This document shows positions 1 through 13,335 of a stretch of DNA of 64,000 nt, one piece after another. The stretch spans positions 18,813,581-18,877,580 of the forward strand of contig OZ037766.1 of NCBI GenBank assembly GCA_964035545.1, written 5' to 3'. This DNA comes from Bugula neritina. Lineage: Eukaryota > Bryozoa > Gymnolaemata > Cheilostomatida > Bugulidae. The notes beneath the pieces are model-generated. The model made no database searches and had not been told where the DNA came from. It saw only the letters and a list, made by a program, of their open reading frames with translations. The stretch's first letter is position 1. Every line of letters starts with the position of its first letter. Made by a program: the position numbers and the translations under genes.

Positions 1-2800
1 GTATTTCAGTATGCTTCAATATTTTTAAGTATATTTCAGTATGTTGAAGTATATTTCAGTGGGTTACAGTATATTTCAGTATGATACAGCGCGTTTCGGT
101 GCGTTACAGTATATTTCAGTATGATACAGCGTATTTCAGTATGTTTCAGCGTATTTCAGTATGCTTCAATATTTTTAAGTATATTTCAGTATGTTGAAGT
201 ATATTTTAGTATGTTGCAGTGTAATTCAGTATGTTGCAGTATATTTCAGTATGTTGTCGTATGTTTCAGTGTTTTACAGGACATTTCTGTATATCACAGT
301 ATACTTGAGTGTGTTGCAGTGTATTTGAGTATGCTGCGATATGTTTAAATGTGTTACAGTATATTTCAGTAGTTTACCATATATTTCGGTATGTTGCAGT
401 ATATTTCAATGTGTTGCACTGCATTTCAATATGTTACAGTATATTTCGATTTGTTGCAGTATGTTGCAGTATATTTCAGTAGTTTGCAACATATCTCAGT
501 AGGTTACCATATATTTCGGTATGATGCAGCATATTTCAGTATGTTACAGTGTATTTCAGTATGTTGCGGTATCTTGCAGTATATTTGAGTATGTAGCAGT
601 ATATTTCAGTATGCTGCAGTCTGTTTCAGTATATTACAGTATATTTCAGTATTCTGCAGTATGTCTCAGGGTGTTACAGTATATTTCATTATGTTGCAGT
701 ATGTTGCAGTATATTTCAGTAGTTTGCAACATATTTCTGTAGGTTACCATATATTTCGGTATGTTGCAGCATATTTCAATCTGTTGCAGTGTTTTCAGTA
801 TGTTGCAGTATATTTCAGTGGGTTATAGTATATTTCAGTATGATACAGCGTAGTTCAGTATGTTGCAAAGGTTTTCAATATGTTGCAGTATATTTAAGTA
901 TGTTGCAGTATGTTTCAGTGGGTTACAGTATATTTCATTATGTTGCAGTATGTTGCAGTATATTTCAGTAGTTTGCAACATATTTCAGTAGGATACCATA
1001 TATTACGGTATGTTGCAGTATATTTCAATGTGTTGCAGCGTATTTCAATATGTTACAGTGTTTTTCAGTATGTTGCAGTATGTTGCAGTGTATTTCAGTA
1101 TGTTATGGTGCATTTCAGTATGTTTCAAAATTTTTAGGTATATTTCAGTATGTTGAAGTATATTTTAGTATGTTGCAGTGTAATTCAGTATGTTGTCGTA
1201 TGTTTTAGTATTTTACAGTAAATTTCTGTATATTGCAGTATACATCAGTGTGTTGCAGTGTATTTGAGTATGCTGCGATATGTTCAAATGTGTTACAGTA
1301 TATTTCAGTAGTTTACCATATATTTCGGTATGTTGCAGTATATTTCAATGTGTTGCACTGCATTTCAATATGTTACAGTATATTTCATTTTGTTGCAGTA
1401 TGTTGCAGTATATTTCAGTAGTTTGCAACATATCTCAGTAGGTTACCATATATTTCGGTATGTTGCAGTATATTTCAATGTGCTGCAGTGTATTTCAATA
1501 TGTTGCAGTGTATTTCAGTGTGTTACAGTATATTTCAGTATGTTACAGCACATTTCTTTGTATTACACTATATTTCAGTGAGTTGCAGTGTAGTTCAGTG
1601 TGCTACAGCATATCTGAGTATGTTGCAGTGTTTTTCAATTTGTTACAGTATATTTCAGTATATTACCGTATATTTAAGTATGTCAAAGTTTATTCCGATG
1701 TGTTGCGGTGTATTTCAGTATGTTTCAGTGTATTTCTGTATGTTGCAGTGTTTTGCAATATATTTCAAATGTTACAGTGTATTTCAGTGTGTTGCAGTAT
1801 ATTTCAGTATGATACAATAAGTTTCAGTATGTTGAAGTATATTTCATTGGGTTACAGTATATTTCAGTATGATACAGTGCATTTCGGTGCGTTACAGTAT
1901 ATTTCAGTATGATACAGCGTATTTCAGTATGTTTCAGTGTATTTCAGTATACTTCAATATTTTTAGGTATATTTCAGTATGTTGAAGTATATTTTAGTAT
2001 ATTGCAGTGTCATTCAATATGTTACAGTGTATTTCAGTATGTTGCAGTATGTTGCAGTGTATTTCAGTATGTTATGGTGTATTTCAGTATGTTTCAAAAT
2101 TTTTAGGTATACTTCAGTATGTTGAATTATATTTTAGTATGTTGCAGTGTAATTCAGTATGTTGCAGTATATTTCAGTGTGTTGTCGTATGTTTTAGTAT
2201 TTTACAGTACATTTCTGTATATTACAGTATACATCAGTGTGTTGCAGTGTACTTCAGTACGTTGCGGTGTGTTTCAATGTGTTACAGTATATTTCAGTAG
2301 TTTACCATATATTTCGGTATGTTGCAGTATATTTCAATGTGGTGCACTGTATTTCAGTATGTCACTGTGTATTTCAGTATGTTGTAGTATGTTGTAATGT
2401 ATTTCAGTATGTTGCAGTGTATTTCAGTATGTTGCAGTATGTTGCAGTGTATTTCAGTATGTTACAGTGTATTTCAGTATGTTGCAGTATTTTGCAGTAT
2501 ATTTTAGTATGCTGCATTATATTTCAGTATGTTGCAGTATATTTCAGTATGTTGCAGTATGTTTTAGTACTTTACAGTTCATTTCTGTATGTTACAGTAT
2601 ACATCAGTATGTTGCAGTGTCCTTCAGTATGTTGCGATGTGTTTCAATGTGTTACAGTATATTTCAGTAGTTACCATATATTTCGGTATGTTGCAGTATA
2701 TTTCAATGTGGTGCACCATATTTCAATATGTTACTGTGTACTTCAGTATGTTGTAGTATGTTGCAGTGTATTTCAGTATGTTGCAGTGTATTTCAGTATG
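1..2800 (+). repeat. Higher-order satellite segment, paralog of 55421-58220
   Basis: Matches 55421-58220 at a constant offset of 55,420 with only scattered single-base differences (for example ATTTTTAAG here against CTTTTTAAG at 55440). The match ends near 2800, where this copy continues with a GTATGTTTCAGTG unit and the other with GTATGTTGCAGTATGTTCTAG. The first 1.26 kb also matches 3556-4815 at offset 3,555, so the start of the window is itself one of a local pair. Confidence 0.85.
1948..1991 (+). other. Recurrent inverted repeat (hairpin-capable) in satellite
   Basis: Arms TATACTTCAA (1948-1957) and TTGAAGTATA (1982-1991) are perfectly complementary over 10 bp and separated by 24 bp. The same element recurs as a higher-order landmark throughout the array, for example at 7135-7178. 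Many copies carry TATGCTTCAA in the left arm, which would still pair in RNA through a G-U wobble. The satellite is otherwise poor in inverted repeats. Any role is speculative. Confidence 0.6.
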
Positions 2801-2986
2801 TTTCAGTGTATTTCTGTATGTTGCAGTGTTTTGCAATATATTTCAAATGTTACAGTGTATTTCAGTGTGTTGCAGTATATTTCAGTATGATACAATAAGT
2901 TTCAGTATGTTGAAGTATATTTCAGTGGGTTACAGTATATTTCAGTATGATACAGTGCATTTCGGTGCGTTACAGTATATTTCAGT

Positions 2987-5900
2987 ATGATACAGCGTAT
3001 TTCAGTATGTTTCAGTGTATTTCAGTATACTTCAATATTTTTAGGTATATTTCAGTATGTTGAAGTATATTTTAGTATATTGCAGTGTCATTCAATATGT
3101 TACAGTGTATTTCAGTATGTTGCAGTATGTTGCAGTGTATTTCAGTATGTTGCAGTGTATTTCAGTATGTTGCAGTATGTTCTAGTATATTTCAGTATGT
3201 TACAGTGTATTTCAGTATGTTGCAGTGTATTTCAGTGTGTTACAGTATAATTCAGTATGTTACAGTATATTTCTTTATATTACACTATATTTCAGTGAGT
3301 TGCAGTGTAGTTCAGTGTGCTACAGCATATTTCAGTATGTTGCAGTGTTTTTCAATTTGTTACAGTACATTTCAGTATATTACCGTAAATTTAAGTATGT
3401 TAAAGTTTATTCCGATGTGTTGCAGTGTATTTCAGTATGATACAATGTATTTCAGTATGTTGCAGTATTTTGCAATATATTTCAAATGTTACAGTGTATT
3501 TCGGTATGTTGCAGTATATTTCAGTATGATACAGCGTATTTCAGTATGTTTCAGTGTATTTCAGTATGCTTCAATATTTTTAAGTATATTTCAGTATGTT
3601 GAAGTATATTTCAGTGGGTTACAGTATATTTCAGTATGATACAGTGCGTTTCGGTGCGTTACAGTATATTTCAGTATGATACAGCGTATTTCAGTATGTT
3701 TCAGCGTACTTCAGTATGCTTCAATATTTTTAAGTATATTTCAGTATGTTGAAGTATATTTTAGTATGTTGCAGTGTAATTCAGTATGTTGCAGTATATT
3801 TCAGTATGTTGTCGTATGTTTCAGTGTTTTACAGGACATTTCTGTATATTACAGTATACTTGAGTGTGTTGCAGTGTATTTGAGTATGCTGCGATATGTT
3901 TAAATGTGTTACAGTATATTTCAGTAGTTTACCATATATTTCGGTATGTTGCAGTATATTTCAATGTGTTGCACTGCATTTCAATATGTTACAGTATATT
4001 TCATTTTGTTGCAGTATGTTGCAGTATATTTCAGTAGTTTGCAACATATCTCAGTAGGTTACCATATATTTCGGTATGATGCAGCATATTTCAGTATGTT
4101 ACAGTGTATTTCAGTATGTTGCGGTATCTTGCAGTATATTTGAGTATGTAGCAGTATATTTCAGTATGCTGCAGTCTGCTTCAGTATATTACAGTATATT
4201 TCAGTATTCTGCAGTATGTCTCAGGGTGTTACAGTATATTTCATTATGTTGCAGTATGTTGCAGTATATTTCAGTAGTTTGCAACATATTTCTGTAGGTT
4301 ACCATATATTTCGGTATGTTGCAGCATATTTCAATCTGTTGCAGTGTTTTCAGTATGTTGCAGTATATTTCAGTGGGTTATAGTATATTTCAGTATGATA
4401 CAGCGTAGTTCAGTATGTTGCAAAGGTTTTCAATATGTTGCAGTATATTTAAGTATGTTGCAGTATGTTTCAGTGGGTTGCAGTATATTTCATTATGTTG
4501 CAGTATGTTGCAGTATATTTCAGTAGTTTGCAACATATTTCAGTAGGTTACCATATATTACGGTATGTTGCAGTATATTTCAATGTGTTGCAGCGTATTT
4601 CAATATGTTACAGTGTATTTCAGTATGTTGCAGTATGTTGCAGTGTATTTCAGTATGTTATGGTGCATTTAAGTATGTTTCAAAATTTTTAGGTATATTT
4701 CAGTATGTTGAAGTATATTTTAGTATGTTGCAGTGTAATTCAGTATGTTGTCGTATGTTTTAGTATTTTACAGTAAATTTCTGTATATTGCAGTATACAT
4801 CAGTGTGTTACAGTGTACTTCAGTATGTTGCGGTGTGTTTCAATGTGTTACAGTATATTTCAGTAGTTTACCATATATTTCGGTATGTTGCAGTATATTT
4901 CAATGTGGTGCACTGTATTTCAATATGTTACTGTGTATTTGAGTATGTTGTAGTATGTTGCATTGTATTTCAGTATGTTGCAGTGTATTTCAGTATGTTG
5001 CAGTATGTTGCAGTGTATTTCAGTATGTTACAGTGTATTTCAGTAAGTTGCAGTATCTTGCAGTATATTTCAGAATGTTGCAGTATATTTCAGTATGTTG
5101 CAGTATGTTGTAGTACTTTACAGTTCATTTCTGTATATTACAGTATACATCAGTATGTTGCAGTGTCCTTCAGTATGTTGCGGTGTTTTTCATTGTGTTA
5201 CAGTATATTTCAGTAGTTTACCATACATTTCGGTATGTTGCAGTATATTTCAATGTGGTGCACTGTATTTCAATATGTTACTGTGTACTTCAGTATGTTG
5301 TAGTATGTTGCAGTGTATTTCAGTATGTTGCAGTGTATTTCAGTATGTTGCAGTATGTTCTAGTATATTTCAGTATGTTACAGTGTATTTCAGTATGTTG
5401 CAGTGTATTTCAGTGTGTTACAGTATATTTCAGTATGTTACAGTACATTTCTTTATATTACACTATATTTCAGTGAGTTGCAGTGTAGTTCAGTGTGCTA
5501 CAGCATATTTCAGTATGTTGCAGTGTTTTTCAATTTGTTACAGTATATTTCAGTATACTACCATATATTTAAGTATGTTAAAGTTTATTCCAATGTGTTG
5601 TCGTGTATTTCAGTATGTTACAGTGTATTTCAGTATGTTGCAGTATTTTGCAATATATTTCAAATGTTACAGTGTATTTCAGTATGTTGCAGTATATTTC
5701 AGTATGATACAATAAGTTTCGGTATGTTGGAGTATATTTCAGTGGGTTACAGCATATTTCAGTATGATACAGTGCATTTCGATTCGTTACAGTATATTTC
5801 AGTATGATACAGCGTATTTCAGTATGTTTCAGTGTATTTCAGTATTCTTCAATATTTTTAAGTATATTTCAGTATGTTGAAGTATATTTTAGTATGTTGC

Positions 5901-8900
5901 AGTGTAATTCAGTATGTTGCATTATATTTCAGTATGTTGTCATATGTTTCGGTATTTTACAGGACATTTCTGTATATTACAGTATACTTCAGTGTGTTGC
6001 AGTGTATTTCAGTATGCTGCGATATGTTTAAATGTGTTACAGTATATTTCAAAAGTTTACCATATATTTCGGTATGTTGCAGTATATTTCAATGTGTTGC
6101 ACTGCATTTCAATATGTCACAGTATCCTTCATTTTGTTGCAGTATGTTGCAGTATATTTCAGTAGTTTGCAACATATCTCAGTAGGTTACCATATATTTC
6201 GGTATGATGCAGCATATTTCAGTATGTTACAGTGTATTTCAGTATGTTGCGGTGTGTTTCAATGTGTTACAGTATATTTCAGTAGTTTACCATATAATTC
6301 GGTATGTTGCAGTATATTTCAATGTGGTGCACTATATTTCAATATGTTACTGTGTATTTCAGTATGTTGTAGTATGTTGCAATGTATTTCAATATGTTGC
6401 AGTGCATTTCAGTATGTTGCAGTATGTTCTAGTATATTTCAGTATGTTGCAGTATATTTCAGTATGTTGCAGTATATTATTTCAGTGGGTTACAGTATAT
6501 TCCAGTATGTTGCAGTATATTGCAGTATAATTCAGTAGTTTGCAACATATTTCTGGAGGTTACCATATATTTCGGTATGTTGCAGTATATTTCAATGTGC
6601 TGCAGTGTATTTCAATATGTTACAGTGTATTTCGGTATGTTGCAGTATGTTCTAGTATATTTCCGTATGTTACAGTGTATTTCAGTATGTTGCAGTGTAT
6701 TTCAGTGTGTTACAGTATATTTCAGTATGTTACAGCACATTTCTTTGTATTACACTATATTTCAGTGAGTTGCAGTGTAGTTCAGTGTGCTACAGCATAT
6801 CTGAGTATGTTGCAGTGTTTTTCAATTTGTTACCGTATATTTCAGTATATTACCGTATATTTAAGTATGTCAAAGTTTATTCCGATGTGTTGCAGTGTAT
6901 TTAAGTATGTTTCAGTGTATTTCTGTATGTTGCAGTGTTTTGCAATATATTTCAAATGTTACAGTGTATTTCAGTGTGTTGCAGTATATTTCAGTATGAT
7001 ACAATAAGTTTCAGTATGTTGAAGTATATTTCAGTGGGTTACAGTATATTTCAGTATGATACAGTGCATTTCGGTGCGTTACAGTATATTTCAGTATGAT
7101 ACAGCGTATTTCAGTATGTTTCAGTGTATTTCAGTATACTTCAATATTTTTAGGTATATTTCAGTATGTTGAAGTATATTTTAGTATGTTGCAGTGTCAT
7201 TCAATATGTGACAGTGTATTTCAGTATGTTGCAGTATGTTGCAGTGTATTTCAGTATGTTATGGTGTATTTCAGTATGTTTCAAAATTTTTAGGTATACT
7301 TCAGTATGTTGAATTATATTTTAGTATGTTGCAGTGTAATTCAGTATGTTGCAGTATATTTCAGTGTGTTGTCGTATGTTTTAGTATTTTACAGTACATT
7401 TCTGTATATTACAGTATACATCAGTGTGTTGCAGTGTACTTCAGTACGTTGCGGTGTGTTTCAATGTGTTACAGTATATTTCAGTAGTTTACCATATATT
7501 TCGGTATGTTGCAGTATATTTCAATGTGGTGCACTGTATTTCAGTATGTCACTGTGTATTTCAGTATGTTGTAGTATGTTGTAATGTATTTCAGTATGTT
7601 GCAGTGTATTTCAGTATGTTGCAGTATGTTGCAGTGTATTTCAGTATGTTACAGTGTATTTCAGTATGTTGCAGTATTTTGCAGTATATTTCAGTATGCT
7701 GCATTATATTTCAGTATGTTGCAGTATATTTCAGTATGTTGCAGTATGTTTTAGTACTTTACAGTTCATTTCTGTATATTACAGTATACATCAGTATGTT
7801 GCAGTGTCCTTCAGTATGTTGCGATGTGTTTCAATGTGTTACAGTATATTTCAGTAGTTACCATATATTTCGGTATGTTGCAGTATATTTCAATGTGGTG
7901 CACTGTATTTCAATATGTTACTGTGTACTTCAGTATGTTGTAGTATGTTGCAGTGTATTTCAGTATGTTGCAGTGTATTTCAGTATGTTGCAGTATGTTC
8001 TAGTATATTTCAGTATGTTACAGTGTATTTCAGTATGTTGCAGTGTATTTCAGTGTGTTACAGTATATTTCAGTATGTTACAGTATATTTCTTTATATTA
8101 CACTATATTTCAGTGAGTTGCAGTGTAGTTCAGTGTGCTACAGCATATTTCAGTATGTTGCAGTGTTTTTCAATTTGTTACAGTACATTTCAGTATATTA
8201 CCGTAAATTTAAGTATGTTAAAGTTTATTCCGATGTGTTGCAGTGTATTTCAGTATGATACAGTGTATTTCAGTATGTTGCAGTATTTTGCAATATATTT
8301 CAAATGTTACAGTGTATTTCGGTATGTTGCAGTATATTTCAGTATGATACAGCGTATTTCAGTATGTTTCAGTGTATTTCAGTATGCTTCAATATTTTTA
8401 AGTATATTTCAGTATGTTGAAGTATATTTCAGTGGGTTACAGTATATTTCAGTATGATACAGTGCGTTTCGGTGCGTTACAGTATATTTCAGTATGATAC
8501 AGCGTATTTCAGTATGTTTCAGCGTATTTCAGTATGCTTCAATATTTTTAAGTATATTTCAGTATGTTGAAGTATATTTTAGTATGTTGCAGTATATTTC
8601 AGTGTTTTACAGGACATTTCTGTATATTACAGTATACTTCAGTGTGTTGCAGTGTATTTGAGTATGCTGCGATATGTTTAAATGTGTTACAGTATATTGC
8701 AGTAGTTAACCATATATTTTGGTATGTTGCAGTATATTTCAATGTGTTGCACTGCATTTCAATATGTTACAGTATATTTCATTTTGTTGCAGTATGTTGC
8801 AGTATATTTCAGTAGTTTGCAACATATCTCAGTAGGTTACCATATATTTCGGTATGATGCAGCATATTTCAGTATGTTACAGTGTATTTCAGTATGTTGC

Positions 8901-9185
8901 GGTATCTTGCAGTATATTTGAGTAGGTAGCAGTATATTTCAGTATGCTGCAGTCTGTTTCAGTATATTACAGTATATTCCAGTATTCTGCAGTATGTTTC
9001 AGGGTGTTACAGTATATTTCATTATGTTGCAGTATGTTGCAGTATATTTCAGTAGTTTGCAACATATTTCTGTAGGTTACCATATATTTCGGTATGTTGC
9101 AGCATATTTCAATCTGTTGCAGTGTTTTCAGTATGTTGCAGTATATTTCAGTGGGTTGTAGTATATTTCAGTATGATACAGCGTA
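2987..9185 (+). repeat. Long satellite segment, first copy (paralog 25472-31670)
   Basis: Colinear with 25472-31670 at offset 22,485 for about 6.2 kb, including shared rare variants and phase-shifting units. Differences are sparse single-base changes, for example CAATGTGGTG at 4901 against CATTGTGGTG at 27386. The match breaks near 9185, where this copy reads TTGCAGTATGTTTC and the other TTGCAAAGGTTTTC. Similarity at a slightly different offset (22,435) extends upstream to about 1.5 kb. Confidence 0.85.
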
Positions 9186-12100
9186 CTTCAGTATGTTGCA
9201 GTATGTTTCAGTATGTTGCAGTATATTTAAGTATGTTGCAGTATGTTTCAGTGGGTTACAGTATATTTCATTATGTTGCAGGATGTTACAGTATATTTCA
9301 GTAGTTTGCAACATATTTCAGTAGGTTACCATACATTACGGTATGTTGCAGTATATTTCAATGTGTTGCAGCGTATTTCAATATGTTACAGTGTATTTCA
9401 GTATGTTGCAGTATTGTGCAGTGTATTTCAGTATGTTATTGTGTATTTCAGTATGTTGTAGTATGTTGCAGTGTATTTCAGTATGTTGCAGTGTATTTCA
9501 GTATGTTGCAGTATGTTTTAGTACTTTACAGTTCATTTCTGTATATTACAGTATACATCAGTATGTTGCAGTGTCCTTCAGTATGTTGCGGTGTGTTTCA
9601 ATGTGTTACAGTATATTTCAGTAGTTACCATATATTTCGGTATGTTGCAGTATATTTCAATGTGGTGCACTGTATTTCAATATGTTACTGTGTACTTCAG
9701 TATGTTGTAGTATGTTGCAGTGTATTTCAGTATGTTGCAGTGTATTTCAGTATGTTGCGGTATGTTCTAGTATATTTCAGTATGTTACAGTGTATTTCAG
9801 TATGTTGCAGTGTATTTCAGTGTGTTACAGTATATTTCAGTATGTTACAGTATATTTCTTTATATTACACTATATTTCAGTGAGTTGCAGTGTAGTTCAG
9901 TGTGCTACAGCATATTTCAGTATGTTGCAGTGTTGTTCAATTTGTTACAGTACATTTCAGTATATTACCGTAAATTTAAGTATGTTAAAGTTTATTCCGA
10001 TGTGTTGCAGTGTATTTCAGTATGTTACAGTGTATTTCAGTATGTTGCAGTATTTTGCAATATATTTCAAATGTTACAGTGTATTTCAGTATGTTGCAGT
10101 ATATTTCAGTATGATACAATAAGTTTCAGTATGTTTCAGTGGGTTACAGTATCTTTCAGTATGATACAGTGCGTTTTGGTGCGTTACAGTATATTTCAGT
10201 ATGATACAGTGCATTTCGGTGCGTTACAGTATATTTCAGTATGATACAGCGTATTTCAGTATGTTTCAGTGTATTTCAGTATACTTCAATATTTTTAGGT
10301 ATATTTCAGTATGTTGAAGTATATTTTAGTATGTTGCAGTGTCATTCAATATGTTACAGTGTATTTCAGTATGTTGCAGTATGTTGCAGTGTATTTCAGT
10401 ATGTTATGGTGTATTTCAGTATGTTTCAAAATTTTTAGGTATACTTCAGTATGTTGAATTATATTTTAGTATGTTGCAGTGTAATTCAGTATGTTGCAGT
10501 ATATTTCAGTGTGTTGTCGTATGTTTTAGTATTTTACAGTACATTTCTGTATATTACAGTATACATCAGTGTGTTGCAGTGTACTTCAGTACGTTGCGGT
10601 GTGTTTCAATGTGTTACAGTATATTTCAGTAGTTTACCATATATTTCGGTATGTTGCAGTATATTTCAATGTGGTGCACTGTATTTCAGTATGTCACTGT
10701 GTATTTCAGTATGTTGTAGTATGTTGTAATGTATTTCAGTATGTTGCAGTGTATTTCAGTATGTTGCAGTATGTTGCAGTGTATTTCAGTATGTTACAGT
10801 GTATTTCAGTATGTTGCAGTATTTTGCAGTATATTTCAGTATGCAGCATTATATTTCAGTATGTTGCAGTATATTTCAGTATGTTGCAGTATGTTTTAGT
10901 ACTTTACAGTTCATTTCTGTATATTACAGTATACATCAGTATGTTGCAGTGTCCTTCAGTATCTTGCGATGTGTTTCAATGTGTTACAGTATATTTCAGT
11001 AGTTACCATATATTTCGGTATGTTGCAGTATATTTCAATGTGGTGCACTGTATTTCAATATGTTACTGTGTACTTCAGTATGTTGTAGTATGTTGCAGTG
11101 TATTTCAGTATGTTGCAGTGTATTTCAGTATGTTGCAGTATGTTCTAGTATATTTCAGTATGTTACAGTGTATTTCAGTATGTTGCAGTGTATTTCAGTG
11201 TGTTACAGTATATTTCAGTATGTTACAGTATATTTCTTTATATTACACTATATTTCAGTGAGTTGCAGTGTAGTTCAGTGTGCTACAGCATATTTCAGTA
11301 TGTTGCAGTGTTTTTCAATTTGTTACAGTACATTTCAGTATATTACCGTAAATTTAAGTATGTTAAAGTTTATTCCGATGTGTTGCAGTGTATTTCAGTA
11401 TGACACAGTGTATTTCAGTATGTTGCAGTGTTTTGCAATATATTTCAAATGTTACAGTGTATTTCGGTATGTTGCAGTATATTTCAGTATGATACAGCGT
11501 ATTTCAGTATGTTTCAGTGTATTTCAGTATGCTTCAATATTTTTAAGTATTTTTCAGTATGTTGAAGTATATTTCAGTGGGTTACAGTATATTTCAGTAT
11601 GATACAGTGCGTTTCGGTGCTTTACAGTATATTTCAGTATGATACAGCGTATTTCAGTATGTTTCAGCGTATTTCAGTATGCTTCAATGTTTTTAAGTAT
11701 ATTTCAGTATGTTGAAGTATATTTTAGTATGTTGCAGTATATTTCAGTGTTTTACAGGACATTTCTGTATATTACAGTATACTTCAGTGTGTTGCAGTGT
11801 ATTTGAGTATGCTGCGATATGTTTAAATGTGTTACAGTATATTGCAGTAGTTAACCATATATTTCGGTATGTTGCAGTATATTTCAATGTGTTGCACTGC
11901 ATTTCAATATGTTACAGTATATTTCATTTTGTTGCAGTATGTTGCAGTATATTTCAGTAGTTTGCAACATATCTCAGTAGGTTACCATATATTTCGGTAT
12001 GATGCAGCATATTTCAGTATGTTACAGTGTATTTCAGTATGTTGCGGTATCTTGCAGTATATTTGAGTAGGTAGCAGTATATTTCAGTATGCTGCAGTCT

Positions 12101-13335
12101 GTTTCAGTATATTACAGTATATTCCAGTATTCTGCAGTATGTTTCAGGGTGTTACAGTATATTTCATTATGTTGCAGTATGTTGCAGTATATTTCAGTAG
12201 TTTGCAACATATTTCTGTAGGTTACCATATATTTCGGTATGTTGCAGCATATTTCAATCTGTTGCAGTGTTTTCAGTATGTTGCAGTATATTTCAGTGGG
12301 TTGTAGTATATTTCAGTATGATACAGCGTACTTCAGTATGTTGCAGTATGTTTCAGTATGTTGCAGTATATTTAAGTATGTTGCAGTATGTTTCAGTGGG
12401 TTACAGTATATTTCATTATGTTGCAGGATGTTACAGTATATTTCAGTAGTTTGCAACATATTTCAGTAGGTTACCATACATTACGGTATGTTGCAGTATA
12501 TTTCAATGTGTTGCAGCGTATTTCAATATGTTACAGTGTATTTCAGTATGTTGCAGTATTGTGCAGTGTATTTCAGTATGTTATTGTGTATTTCAGTATG
12601 TTGTAGTATGTTGCAGTGTATTTCAGTATGTTGCAATGTATTTCAGTATGTTGCAGTAGGTTTTAGTACTTTACAGTTCATTTCTGTAAATTACAGTATA
12701 CATCAGTATGTTGCAGTGTCCTTCAGTATGTTGCGGTGTGTTTCAATGTGTTACAGTATATTTCAGTAGTTACCATATATTTCGGTATGTTGCAGTATAT
12801 TTCAATGTGGTGCACTGTATTTCAATATGTTACTGTGTACTTCAGTATGTTGTAGTATGTTGCAGTGTATTTCAGTATGTTGCAGTGTATTTCAGTATGT
12901 TGCGGTATGTTCTAGTATATTTCAGTATGTTACAGTGTATTTCAGTATGTTGCAGTGTATTTCAGTGTGTTACAGTATATTTCAGTATGTTACAGTATAT
13001 TTCTTTATATTACACTATATTTCAGTGAGTTGCAGTGTAGTTCAGTGTGCTACAGCATATTTCAGTATGTTGCAGTGTTGTTCAATTTGTTACAGTACAT
13101 TTCAGTATATTACCGTAAATTTAAGTATGTTAAAGTTTATTCCGATGTGTTGCAGTGTATTTCAGTATGTTACAGTGTATTTCAGTATGTTGCAGTATTT
13201 TGCAATATATTTCAAATGTTACAGTGTATTTCAGTATGTTGCAGTATATTTCAGTATGATACAATAAGTTTCAGTATGTTTCAGTGGGTTACAGTATCTT
13301 TCAGTATGATACAGTGCGTTTTGGTGCGTTACAGT
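7040..13335 (+). repeat. Tandem duplication, 3,145-bp unit
   Basis: Two head-to-tail copies of about 3,145 bp (about 7040-10190 and 10185-13335). Landmarks at 7306, 7424, 7915, 8564, 8724, 9122, 9243 and 9810 recur exactly 3,145 bp later. Junctions fall within similar TACAGTATATTTCAGTATGA motifs, which would allow unequal pairing. The period is not a multiple of 10 or 20 because each copy includes units of abnormal length. Confidence 0.85.
7135..7178 (+). other. Recurrent inverted repeat, second example
   Basis: Same 10-bp arms and 24-bp spacer as at 1948-1991: left arm 7135-7144, right arm 7169-7178. Listed to document that the structure is conserved between higher-order copies. Confidence 0.6.
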
